Notes under the pieces: model-generated | Told to the model about the DNA's origin: nothing | The model's input: only the letters and a program-made list of their open reading frames with translations | The model's database searches: none | DNA from: CAXXHQ01 sp963665265 | GTDB taxonomy: Bacteria; Planctomycetota; Planctomycetia; Pirellulales; Thermoguttaceae | Assembly: GCA_963665265.2 (NCBI GenBank) | Contig: OY762224.2 | Coordinates: 4,092,001-4,156,000, forward strand | Length of the DNA: 64,000 bases | Reading direction: 5' to 3' | Translations under genes and position numbers: made by a program | In this document: piece after piece, positions 26,759 to 35,340 of the stretch | Layout: every line of letters starts with the position of its first letter | Numbering within the stretch: the stretch's first letter is position 1

Positions 26759-27667
26759 ATGGCGCGACCTACCATCTCTATTATTATGGCCACGTTCAAT
26801 CGCGCACATACCCTGCCTCGCGCGATTGACAGCGTCCTAGCCCAAGATATGCCCGATTGGGAATTGATCATCGTCGACGACGGATCCGCCGATTCCACGC
26901 AAGAACTCCTGAAAAAGTATTCCGACCCTCGCATTTCAGTCGTTTCCTTTGAATATAATCGCGGCGTCGCCGCCGCCAAAAACGCCGGCTTCGATAATAT
27001 GCGCGGAGAATGGTTCACCACGCTCGATAGTGACGACGAGATGACTCCGAACGCCCTAAGCGTCATGCTCGATGTCCTCAATACGGTTTCGCCGGACATT
27101 GACGCCGTCACCTGCAACTGCTTGGATACTACGACCGGTCAGTTTAGCGGCAAAGGTTTGGACGCGGACGGTTGGCTCGATTACGAAACCATGAATCGAC
27201 TTTGCTCCGGCGAAAACTGGGGAATAACCAAAACTTCCCTCCTCGGAAATTTGCGATTCAACGAAAATCTTCGCGGCGGCGAAGGCGTCCTTTGGAGTAA
27301 AATAAACCGTCGTGCAAAAAGATATTACGTTCATCGCGCTTTGCGAATCTATCATACCGAGGGCGATGACAGAATTTGCCGACAGTTCACCACCCAAGAC
27401 CTGTCTCGACGCGTTCATTTTTATTGCGCAATGTCCGAGGAAATGGAATATCTCCAAGATATGCGACGTTTTCGTCCCTCCGATTACGCTTCAACTGCCG
27501 TCGCGATCACCGTATCCTGGATCATTGCCGGCGATCGATCCAAAGCGAGCAACGCTTTACGCGACGCTGGAAACGCCATCCCGCATTTGAAACGCCTTGC
27601 CTTGCGAATTTTGATCATTCTTGGTCCGACCGCCGCTCGCGCTATCGCGATTCGGAGAGCGAAATGA
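26759..27667 (+). CDS. family 2 glycosyltransferase
   Basis: The 302-residue GT-A enzyme has PTISIIMATFNRAHTLPRAIDSV, LIIVDDGSADSTQELL, RGVAAAKNAGF, TLDSDDEMTPNA (DxD site) and GENWGITKTSLLG. ATG 26759 places the first strand at the usual distance from the N-terminus; a TTG at 26723 overlapping the previous stop (TTGA) is an alternative. The stop overlaps the start of the next gene by four bases (ATGA), so the two are probably translationally coupled. Confidence 0.9.
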   Translation: MARPTISIIMATFNRAHTLPRAIDSVLAQDMPDWELIIVDDGSADSTQELLKKYSDPRISVVSFEYNRGVAAAKNAGFDNMRGEWFTTLDSDDEMTPNALSVMLDVLNTVSPDIDAVTCNCLDTTTGQFSGKGLDADGWLDYETMNRLCSGENWGITKTSLLGNLRFNENLRGGEGVLWSKINRRAKRYYVHRALRIYHTEGDDRICRQFTTQDLSRRVHFYCAMSEEMEYLQDMRRFRPSDYASTAVAITVSWIIAGDRSKASNALRDAGNAIPHLKRLALRILIILGPTAARAIAIRRAK

Positions 27668-28854
27668 AGATTTTGTGCTTCATCGACAGCTTAGGCTCCG
27701 GCGGCGCGCAACGCCAACTTTGCACATTGGCTGTACTATTTAAAAAAATGGGCGACGACGTTTCCGTTCTAACTTATCATCGCGATGATTTTTATCTCCC
27801 GATGCTCCAAGAGGCGGGTATTCAACGTCAATGCGTCGAATCTACCTCTCCAATCGGAAGAATTTTCGACATCAGGAGATTTTTGAGAAATGGAGATCAA
27901 GACGTCGTTCTCGCCTTCCTCGATGCGCCAAACTTGTATGCGGAATTGGCCGCCTTACCGAGAAAGAAATGGGGGCTTGTCGTTTCCGAACGGTCCGCTA
28001 ATCCCAATCGAACCCGCTTCGTCGATTACCTGATGCGAAAAACGCATCGCTTCGCTGATTACGTGACCGCCAACTCGCACACAAACCGGTTGATGATCGA
28101 AAAAGCCGCGCCTAACTTGAAACCGAAGCTCGTCACAGTTTATAACGCGATCGATTTGGAAAGATTTTCTCCAGCGTTCGCCGATTGCGCCTCCTCAGAT
28201 GGTAACTTTCGTTTCATCACCGCCGCTAGCTTCCAACATGCGAAAAATCCAATTAACCTCATTGAAGCCTTGGCACTCCTGAAAACTGATAGACCAAAAC
28301 AAAAAATCGCGTTTGATTGGCATGGACGTCTTCCCGATCCAATTTCCGAACCCGATAAAACCGTGTTGCTGGAAAAGGCTCGCTCGCTTGTCTCGCGGCT
28401 AGGATTGGCTGACGTCTTCCAATTTCTCGATCCGACTCCCCGCATCGAAGAACGTTATCGTCAAGCCGATGCTATCGTTTTACCTTCTTTGTATGAAGGG
28501 CTGCCTAACGTAGTCTGCGAAGCGATGAGTTGCGGAAGGCCTATCATTATGAGCGATGTTTGCGACGCTGGTAATCTTGTCATCCCCGGAAAAAACGGAT
28601 TTCTCTTCGATCCCCTATCCCCTCGAAGCATTGCCGACGCATTAATTCGCTTTGTCGATTGCTCCGTCGAAAAACGCCTGAATATGGGCGCCGCCAGCCG
28701 AGAATTGGCCATTAAAACCTTCGATCCGCAAATCGTCGCAAACCATTATCAAGTCATCCTCAGATCTGCTACCACCAGAATTCCCAAGCCTATTGATCAT
28801 TGGACTCCTCAACCTCCCGCGTCGGCGTGTCATTCCGCAAACGAATCCGTATGA
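27664..28854 (+). CDS. family 4 glycosyltransferase
   Basis: The 396-residue GT-B protein begins MKILCFIDSLGSGGAQRQLCTLA, the N-terminal strand and glycine loop. The donor domain includes FRFITAASFQHAKNP, DVFQFLDPTPRIEERYRQAD and the conserved LPSLYEGLPNVVCEAMSCG, the GT4 E-x7-E signature. Both ends overlap neighbours by four bases (ATGA), placing it in a tight three-gene block with 26759-27667 and 28851-30008. Confidence 0.93.
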   Translation: MKILCFIDSLGSGGAQRQLCTLAVLFKKMGDDVSVLTYHRDDFYLPMLQEAGIQRQCVESTSPIGRIFDIRRFLRNGDQDVVLAFLDAPNLYAELAALPRKKWGLVVSERSANPNRTRFVDYLMRKTHRFADYVTANSHTNRLMIEKAAPNLKPKLVTVYNAIDLERFSPAFADCASSDGNFRFITAASFQHAKNPINLIEALALLKTDRPKQKIAFDWHGRLPDPISEPDKTVLLEKARSLVSRLGLADVFQFLDPTPRIEERYRQADAIVLPSLYEGLPNVVCEAMSCGRPIIMSDVCDAGNLVIPGKNGFLFDPLSPRSIADALIRFVDCSVEKRLNMGAASRELAIKTFDPQIVANHYQVILRSATTRIPKPIDHWTPQPPASACHSANESV

Positions 28855-30008
28855 AATACAAACGAAAACTCAAAGTCCTCCTCGCCGCTCCCCTCCCTCC
28901 TCCCGATCACGGCGGAATCGGCAATTGGACCCGCATCGTCAAAGAACGCATCGGTCCGCGCGACGACGTCGAATTAATCCTAATTGATACGAACGTCCGG
29001 TACCGCTCCGCCACGAATAACTCGTTTCCTGTACGTTTGATCGGCGGATCTTTGCAGGCCCTTCGCGATACCTTCCGCGTTTACATCGCTTTGCGTAAAA
29101 AACGGCCCGACGTCTTTCATCTCACTTCGACCTGCGGCCTTGCCACACCCAAAGATAATATGATGCTTCGCTTGGCTAGGCGATTCGGCGTTCCCTCCGC
29201 CATTCACTATCGCATGGGGCGCATGCCCGATTTGGCGGCCCGACAGTGCCTGGAGTGGAAAATGATCCTCAGGACTATGCGACTGGCCACGAAAGTCATC
29301 GCCTTGGGCCCTCGCACCTTCAACACCGCCTCGCAAGCACTTCCACCTGGACATGCGTTGCTTCTCCCGAATATGGTAGAAATTGACTTAATAGACGAGG
29401 TGCTGCAAAAAGCGCTACTCACGTCATGCAAGAATTCCATGGAACTCATCTTCGTCGGCCAAGTTTTACCGACGAAAGGCTTGCGAGAGCTAATTCAAGC
29501 CTGTTCGCAGTTACCTAAACTGTCTTTTAAATTAACGATCGTCGGCCCCGTCAGCTCAGACTTCAAAACTGAGCTGCTAGCCCTCGCTTCGGCAAACGGC
29601 AAACCGACTTGGCTGGAAATGACCGGCCCCGTTCCTCATCCAATCGCTATGGAGCGAATGGCCCAAGCAGACGTGGTAGTCCTTCCCAGCTACACCGAAG
29701 GAATGCCCAACGTCATCCTTGAAGCGATGGCCATGTCGAAACCCATCGTCGCAACGCCCGTCGGCGCAATACCCAGTATGTTGCTCTTCGATACGCCTGA
29801 CGAATGCGGAGTTTCCGTCCCGCCACAAGAGGTCGATTCTCTTCGCGAAGTATTGAGTAACATTATACTGGACGTCGCGCCCTACCGTGAGATGGCCAAA
29901 AAAGCTCGTCGCCGAGCTGAAATTGAATACGACGTTACCGTCGGCTGCGATAGGCTCGTGAACCTTTGGCGAGAACTGGCTTCCATGCCTCTCGTCGAAC
30001 AAGCTTGA
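28851..30008 (+). CDS. family 4 glycosyltransferase, paralog of 41035-42171
   Basis: The 385-residue GT-B enzyme has an N-terminus KVLLAAPLPPPDHGGIGNWTRIV and donor motif LPSYTEGMPNVILEAMAMS. It closely parallels the gene at 41035-42171 in several blocks: LLAA.LPPPD.GGI..WT, RYRS.TN.S...RLIGGS.QA.RD, HY.MGR.P and PTKG..EL.QACS. This suggests a duplication within the locus with related but perhaps distinct linkages. The ATG overlaps the previous stop by four bases. Confidence 0.93.
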   Translation: MKYKRKLKVLLAAPLPPPDHGGIGNWTRIVKERIGPRDDVELILIDTNVRYRSATNNSFPVRLIGGSLQALRDTFRVYIALRKKRPDVFHLTSTCGLATPKDNMMLRLARRFGVPSAIHYRMGRMPDLAARQCLEWKMILRTMRLATKVIALGPRTFNTASQALPPGHALLLPNMVEIDLIDEVLQKALLTSCKNSMELIFVGQVLPTKGLRELIQACSQLPKLSFKLTIVGPVSSDFKTELLALASANGKPTWLEMTGPVPHPIAMERMAQADVVVLPSYTEGMPNVILEAMAMSKPIVATPVGAIPSMLLFDTPDECGVSVPPQEVDSLREVLSNIILDVAPYREMAKKARRRAEIEYDVTVGCDRLVNLWRELASMPLVEQA

Positions 30009-30052
30009 ACTTTTTAAACGTCAATTTCCTCCAATCAATTCGCTCTGCCGTT

Positions 30053-31108
30053 ATGCAACCGACATTCAACGTAAGAGTGACGCATGAGCTTCCCGGCCGA
30101 GCGCTTTATATTGCGGCCAACGGCTCGCTTTATTGCTCGCAAGTGTACAACATTCTCCGCTCCGACGACTGCGGCGTCTCCTGGACGCTCGACGCCTCCG
30201 TTCCGCGAGTCGGATGGCGCTCTTGGCTGGGCAACCGATCTCTGCCCAGTCGACTCTTGCGATACTATGTCGCCGCATTTCAGGTGATGGACGATGGCGC
30301 TCGCATCGCCGTCGCTCGTGACGGCGTTTATCGCGCCGAACCAGGAGAAATCAATATGCGCCGCGTCTTTCGCGTTAATCGCGGCTCCAGACCGATTAAT
30401 ATCACCGTCGACGGTATCCGAGTTCTTTTCGGTGAATACGGAAACGGATATGAACGCGAACGTGTGGCAATCTACGCCTCCGAGGACGGCGGCAGACATT
30501 TCGACGTCGCCTATAATTTCCCTCGCGGCTCACTCCGACATCTACACAATGTGCAAGTCGATCCCTTCGACGATTGCTACTGGGTCTTCGCCGGAGATTT
30601 CGACGCCCAGCCCGGCATCATGCGATTGTCAAAAGACTTCCGTTCCTCAGACTGGATTCGTTCCGGCGATCAAAAATCAAGAGCCGTGTCAGCCTTTATT
30701 GAAAAAAACGACATTGTCTACGGCACCGACTCCGATCAAGAGCAAAATTTCATCGTCCGAGTAAACAAAAACACCGGTCGTCTTACCGAACTTCTCAAAA
30801 TTGAAGGCAGCTCACTCCACGCCGCCAAGTTTGGAGACTTCTTCGCCATTTCCACTTGTGTTGAGCCAAACCCCGTTTGCACCGCAAAAGAATGCGCCCT
30901 CTACCTGAGTAAAGACGGCGATTCTTGGCGACGTTTTTTTCCGCTCTCCAAAGACCGCTTCCATCCTTTCCTTTTCCAATTCGGGGAACTTACTCTTCCC
31001 TATTGTCGCTACAATCGGAACATCGGCATGTTCAGCGGCCAGTCTGTCAAAAACGCGCATAACCTATTGACTATATTCGAGATAGAACAATCAAGTTCGA
31101 ATGATTAA
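30053..31108 (+). CDS. Asp-box (BNR) beta-propeller protein without signal peptide
   Basis: The 351-residue protein carries repeated sialidase-type Asp boxes, such as SDDCGVSWTL, ASEDGGRHFDV and LSKDGDSWRRFF, spaced along a beta-rich sequence. That is the pattern of a six- or seven-bladed propeller. There is no signal peptide or membrane segment, so it should be cytoplasmic unless exported otherwise. The catalytic residues of sialidases are not evident, so I do not call it a glycosidase. Lying among glycosyltransferases, it may be a glycan-recognising or scaffolding factor. ATG 30053 avoids overlap with the previous gene. Confidence 0.65.
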   Translation: MQPTFNVRVTHELPGRALYIAANGSLYCSQVYNILRSDDCGVSWTLDASVPRVGWRSWLGNRSLPSRLLRYYVAAFQVMDDGARIAVARDGVYRAEPGEINMRRVFRVNRGSRPINITVDGIRVLFGEYGNGYERERVAIYASEDGGRHFDVAYNFPRGSLRHLHNVQVDPFDDCYWVFAGDFDAQPGIMRLSKDFRSSDWIRSGDQKSRAVSAFIEKNDIVYGTDSDQEQNFIVRVNKNTGRLTELLKIEGSSLHAAKFGDFFAISTCVEPNPVCTAKECALYLSKDGDSWRRFFPLSKDRFHPFLFQFGELTLPYCRYNRNIGMFSGQSVKNAHNLLTIFEIEQSSSND

Positions 31109-31300
31109 GCGAAAATGATGATGGCACGTTCGTTCGACGCCAATTATATTCAATGGAATAAACTCGCTTCCGTCGCTACAACAGTTGCCAAGACCGAGTA
31201 TAATTAAAGCTTTTCCCTGTTTCTATTTACGCCGCCTGGGTTTCCGCATTCCGCTACGCTCTGCGACGTTGTTTTTAAATATTTTGAAAGGACCGTCATC

Positions 31301-32224
31301 GTGAAAGCTTTGGTTACCGGCGGCGCCGGTTTCATCGGGTCGAACATCGTCAAGCTCTTGCGAAGCGAAGCCCACGAGGTAACCGTTTTGGATAACCTTA
31401 TGTCCGGCCATCGCGAGAACTTGGCCCCCTTTCCCGATATTAAATTCGTCGAAGGCGACGTTCGTGACGCGAAAGCCGTCGCTCACTGTGTCGAAGGCGT
31501 TGAAGTGATTTTTCACCTTGCCGCCTCCGTCGGAAATACCCGATCCATCGACAATCCCATCGACGATTCCGAAATCAACGTCATCGGCACTTTGCGAGTC
31601 CTCGAAGCCGCTCGCCACGCCGGCGCTCGTAAAATCGTCTTTTCCTCATCCGCAGGCATCTTCGGCGAATTGAAAACCATTCCCATCCGCGAAGATCATC
31701 CCGTCGAGCCTGATACGCCTTACGGAGCCGGAAAGCTCGGAGCCGAAAAACATTGCCTCGCCTACGCGAAGCTCTATCCCCTTGAAGCGATCTGCCTTCG
31801 CTATTTCAACGTCTACGGCGTCAACCAACGTTACGACGCCTACGGAAACGTCATTCCGATCTTCGCCCACAAAATGATCCATAACGAACCGCTCACCATC
31901 TTCGGCGACGGCGAGCAAACTCGCGATTTCGTTAACGTCCGCGATGTGGCGATGGCCAATTACCGCGCCGGAATGAATCGCGGCGTCTCCGGCGCCTTCA
32001 ACGTCGCCAGCGGAACTCGCGTCACCGTGAATCGCCTCGTCGAACTAATGACCGAAGCAAGCGACTTGAAGCCCAACGTCGTATACGGACCGCCCCGAAA
32101 AGGCGACGTTCGTCATAGCCTAGCCGACGTCTCCGCCGCCAAGGCCGCTTTCGGGTACGATCCGACCGTCGGTCTCGAAGAAGGTTTGAAAGAATACATG
32201 GCCTGGGCCAAAACGAAACTGTAG
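31301..32224 (+). CDS. NAD-dependent nucleotide-sugar epimerase (GalE/WbpP-like)
   Basis: The 307-residue extended SDR has the NAD loop GGAGFIGSNIVKLL at the N-terminus, FHLAASVGNTRSI, the active-site FSSSAGIFG and YGAGKLGAEK (Tyr-x-x-x-Lys), and RYFNVYG. It probably interconverts UDP-Glc/UDP-Gal or their N-acetyl or uronic forms at C4. The GTG start follows AAAGGA. It opens the biosynthetic block that makes UDP-L-FucNAc-type sugars and may have its own promoter in the 192 bp upstream. Confidence 0.9.
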   Translation: MKALVTGGAGFIGSNIVKLLRSEAHEVTVLDNLMSGHRENLAPFPDIKFVEGDVRDAKAVAHCVEGVEVIFHLAASVGNTRSIDNPIDDSEINVIGTLRVLEAARHAGARKIVFSSSAGIFGELKTIPIREDHPVEPDTPYGAGKLGAEKHCLAYAKLYPLEAICLRYFNVYGVNQRYDAYGNVIPIFAHKMIHNEPLTIFGDGEQTRDFVNVRDVAMANYRAGMNRGVSGAFNVASGTRVTVNRLVELMTEASDLKPNVVYGPPRKGDVRHSLADVSAAKAAFGYDPTVGLEEGLKEYMAWAKTKL

Positions 32225-32274
32225 ACGACGTTTCCCATCACGAAATCGCCCCTCGAATCAACATACTAATACGA

Positions 32275-33153
32275 ATGAAGAAATTACTAATCCTCGGCGG
32301 CACCGGAATGCTGGGCCATAAGCTCTGCCAGCTTTACCGCGATCGCTTCGTAGTTTGGACCACCGTCCGCGCTTTGCCGCGCGAATTCGACGATTGGAAC
32401 CTTTGGGACCGCGATCGCGTCATCTCCGGCGTCGACGTCAACGACTTCGACGGACTCGTCCGCGCATTCGGACACGTTCAACCCGACGTCGTCGTCAATT
32501 GCATCGGCGTCATCAAGCAGCTTCGCGCGGCGAAAGACCCCATCGCTACGATCGGCATCAATTCCCTCTTCCCGCACCGCATGGCCAATTTGTGCCGCGC
32601 CGCACGGGCGAGAATGATCCATATAAGCACCGATTGCGTCTTCTCCGGTCAAAAAGGAAACTATACTGAAGACGACCCCTCCGACGCCGATGACCTCTAC
32701 GGAAAAACCAAATTCCTCGGCGAGATCTCCGGTGAAAACTGCCTTACGATTCGCTCCTCGATCATCGGTCGCGAACTCACCACCAAGAGCGGCCTTATCG
32801 AATGGTTCCTAAGCAACCGAGGCGGCAAGGTTCGCGGATTCCGCCACGCGATCTACACCGGTTTCACCACCAACGCTATGGCGAAGATCATCGCCGACGT
32901 CATCGAGAGTCATCCTGAACTAAACGGGGTCTATCAAGTCTCCTCGGAGCCGATCAATAAGTTCGATCTCTTGCTCCTTTCTAATGAAATCTTCAAGTCC
33001 GGAATTCAAATCGAGCCGGACGACGACTTCTTTTGCGATAAAAGTTTAATTTCCGCGCGATTCCGCGCGGCTACTGCCTTCCAACCTCCTTCCTGGCCCG
33101 AAATGATCCGGGAAATGTTCGAAGACAAAACGCCTTACGACCTGCCGAGGTAA
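32275..33153 (+). CDS. RmlD-like SDR sugar reductase (FnlB/WbjC-type context)
   Basis: The 292-residue SDR has GGTGMLGHKLCQLY, VVNCIGVIKQ, HISTDCVFSG and YGKTKFLGE (Tyr-x-x-x-Lys). The fold pattern is that of dTDP-4-keto-rhamnose reductase. The two genes that follow match FnlA/WbjB and FnlC/WbjD, so this is read as the 4-keto reductase step of UDP-L-FucNAc synthesis; it lacks the cupin tail of CapF/WbjC. A role as RmlD for the rml pathway is an alternative, but rmlA and rmlB lie 25 kb away and no rmlC is visible. It ends three bases before the next start. Confidence 0.8.
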   Translation: MKKLLILGGTGMLGHKLCQLYRDRFVVWTTVRALPREFDDWNLWDRDRVISGVDVNDFDGLVRAFGHVQPDVVVNCIGVIKQLRAAKDPIATIGINSLFPHRMANLCRAARARMIHISTDCVFSGQKGNYTEDDPSDADDLYGKTKFLGEISGENCLTIRSSIIGRELTTKSGLIEWFLSNRGGKVRGFRHAIYTGFTTNAMAKIIADVIESHPELNGVYQVSSEPINKFDLLLLSNEIFKSGIQIEPDDDFFCDKSLISARFRAATAFQPPSWPEMIREMFEDKTPYDLPR

Positions 33154-33156
33154 AAA

Positions 33157-34218
33157 ATGAATTTAAAAGGTAAACGTATTGTTGTTACGGGAGGCACAGG
33201 CTCCCTCGGAAAAGTCCTTGTGCGCCGGTTGCTTACCGGCGAAATGGGATTGCCCTCGTCCATCGTCGTGTTTTCCCGCGACGAAGCGAAACAACATGAA
33301 ATGCGGCTCGAGTACAAACATCGACGCGTTTCGACCGACGAAATCGTCTATCACAATTTCCAAGAATTGCTCGAATTCCGCATCGGCGACGTCCGTGATT
33401 ATCACTCGGTCGCTTCCGTCCTAAGAGAAGCCGACGTCGTCTTCAACGCCGCCGCCCTCAAACAAGTTCCCGCCTGCGAATACTTCCCTTTCGAGGCCGT
33501 GCAAACCAACATCTGCGGCCCCGAAAACATCGTTCGCGCTATCCGTGAAAATAACCTCGATGTCGATACTGTCGTCGGCATTTCCACCGATAAAGCCGCC
33601 AAGCCCGTCAACGTCATGGGCATGACCAAGGCCATCCAAGAACGCGTCTTCATAACCGCTAACCTAACCTGCAAGAAAACCCGCTTCATCTGCGTTCGAT
33701 ACGGAAACGTCCTCGCTTCACGCGGATCGGTGATTCCCCTCTTCCACGATCAGATCCGCACCGGCGGCCCGGTCACCATCACCACCGACAATATGACCCG
33801 CTTCCTGTTGAGCTTGGATCAAGCCGTCGATACCATCTTCGGCGCCTTGAAAGGAGCAAAACGCGGCGAAACCTACATCCCGCGCGTCCCCGCCGCCAAT
33901 ATGATGGACCTCGCCCGCGCCCTCATCGGCGATCGAAAAATTGACGTAGTCGTCACCGGCATTCGTCCCGGCGAAAAAATCGACGAAATTATGATTTCCG
34001 AGGAAGAACGCTATCGTACCGTCGATCGAACCACTTTCTACGCCATCCAGTCGATCTTGCCGGAATTGCAAACCTCCGACGAACCGATCGCCGACCTTAA
34101 AGGCGAGTTCAGCTCCGCGACCGACTTAATGACCTACGAACAAGTTTGCGAAATGCTCAAAGCTCGCCGTCTCCGACTCGAAGACGTCGATGAATCCGAG
34201 GGAGAATTGCTCCGATGA
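33157..34218 (+). CDS. UDP-GlcNAc 4,6-dehydratase/epimerase (FnlA/WbjB/CapE-like)
   Basis: The 353-residue soluble SDR has VVTGGTGSLGKVLVRRLL, FSRDEAKQHEMRLEY, NAAALKQVPACEYFPFEAV, GISTDKAAKPVNVMGMTK and RYGNVLASRGSVIPLF. These blocks are diagnostic for the FlaA1/WbjB group. With the RmlD-like neighbour and the 2-epimerase it forms a complete UDP-L-FucNAc set, so the C5-inverting FnlA-type function is favoured over a PseB-type one. GAGGT precedes the ATG, and the stop overlaps the next start (ATGA). Confidence 0.88.
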   Translation: MNLKGKRIVVTGGTGSLGKVLVRRLLTGEMGLPSSIVVFSRDEAKQHEMRLEYKHRRVSTDEIVYHNFQELLEFRIGDVRDYHSVASVLREADVVFNAAALKQVPACEYFPFEAVQTNICGPENIVRAIRENNLDVDTVVGISTDKAAKPVNVMGMTKAIQERVFITANLTCKKTRFICVRYGNVLASRGSVIPLFHDQIRTGGPVTITTDNMTRFLLSLDQAVDTIFGALKGAKRGETYIPRVPAANMMDLARALIGDRKIDVVVTGIRPGEKIDEIMISEEERYRTVDRTTFYAIQSILPELQTSDEPIADLKGEFSSATDLMTYEQVCEMLKARRLRLEDVDESEGELLR

Positions 34219-35297
34219 AAATCGCCACCGTCCTCGGCACGCGTCCGGAAATCATCCGGCTTTGCCGCGTCATCGATAAATTGGACCGCTTGTCCGAGCA
34301 TACGCTCATTCATACTGGCCAAAATTACGATCCTACGCTCAACGACATTTTTTTCCGAGATCTCGGCGTTCGTCAACCCGATCACTTTCTCGGCGCGCAA
34401 AGCGGTCGCTTCGGCGATCAGGTCGGACAAATCATGTCGCGTGTCGAGGAAGTGTTCATTAAGAATCGTCCCGACCGCTTGTTGATCCTCGGCGACACCA
34501 ACAGCGGGCTCGCCGCCTTCATCGCCAAACGAATGGGCATTCCCGTTTACCATATGGAGGCGGGAAACCGCTGCTTTGACGACCGCGTCCCCGAAGAGGT
34601 CAATCGACGCGTCATCGATCACAGCAGCGACGTGTTGATGCCCTACACCGAACGAAGCCGCGCAAACTTGCTTCGAGAGGGAATCGCCTCCGAGCGTATT
34701 TTCGTCACAGGAAATCCAATCCTTGAAGTGATTGAACACTACAAGGACCGCATCGACGCCTCCGACGCCCTACAGCGGTTAAAAGTCGAACCCGGTAAGT
34801 TCTTCCTCGTCACGATGCACCGCGCCGAAAACGTCGATCTCGAACCGCGGCTCCGCGCGCTCACAACCGCGCTCGAAGAATTGCATGGCGAGTACGGCCT
34901 TCCCATTATTTGCAGCCTGCATCCGCGAACGCGGAACAAAATGGCAGCCTTCGGACTTGATCCGAAAAAATCGGCCGTCACTTTCATGGAGCCTATGGGC
35001 TTCTTCGACTTCATAGCCTTGGAAAAACAGGCCTATTGCGTCTTAAGCGACAGCGGCACGGTGCAAGAAGAGTGCTGCCTGTTCCGCGTCCCAAACGTCA
35101 CCATCCGGGATGTGACGGAACGGCCGGAAACCGTGGAATGCGGCAGCAATATGCTCGCCGGCGCCGATCCTGCCATAATCCGCCATGCAACCCGAGCGGT
35201 GTTGGAACTCGATCGCGCATGGACTCCGCCTCCGGAATATCTCAAACCGAATGTTACCGGCACTGTATTGAAAATAGTGCTAGGGTACGATCGTTAG
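34215..35297 (+). CDS. UDP-N-acetylhexosamine 2-epimerase (WecB/FnlC/WbjD-like)
   Basis: The 360-residue enzyme has the 2-epimerase fingerprint: IATVLGTRPEIIRLCRVI, HTGQNYDPTLND, GDTNSG with HMEAGNRCFDDRVPEEVNRR, VTMHRAENVD, SLHPRTRNK and LSDSGTVQEECC. Gene order makes it the C2 epimerase of the UDP-L-FucNAc branch (FnlC/WbjD/CapG) rather than WecB proper. It overlaps the preceding gene by four bases. Downstream lies a WbuB-like transferase. Confidence 0.92.
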   Translation: MKIATVLGTRPEIIRLCRVIDKLDRLSEHTLIHTGQNYDPTLNDIFFRDLGVRQPDHFLGAQSGRFGDQVGQIMSRVEEVFIKNRPDRLLILGDTNSGLAAFIAKRMGIPVYHMEAGNRCFDDRVPEEVNRRVIDHSSDVLMPYTERSRANLLREGIASERIFVTGNPILEVIEHYKDRIDASDALQRLKVEPGKFFLVTMHRAENVDLEPRLRALTTALEELHGEYGLPIICSLHPRTRNKMAAFGLDPKKSAVTFMEPMGFFDFIALEKQAYCVLSDSGTVQEECCLFRVPNVTIRDVTERPETVECGSNMLAGADPAIIRHATRAVLELDRAWTPPPEYLKPNVTGTVLKIVLGYDR

Positions 35298-35340
35298 GTT
35301 CTTTCATAATGAGTAATGGCCTAGTGGTGATGATAACGCC

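Noticed and set aside
31115..31210. 28-30 codon frame MMMARSFDANYI
   Set aside because: Too short, no ribosome site and no similarity known to me; it lies in a promoter-sized gap.
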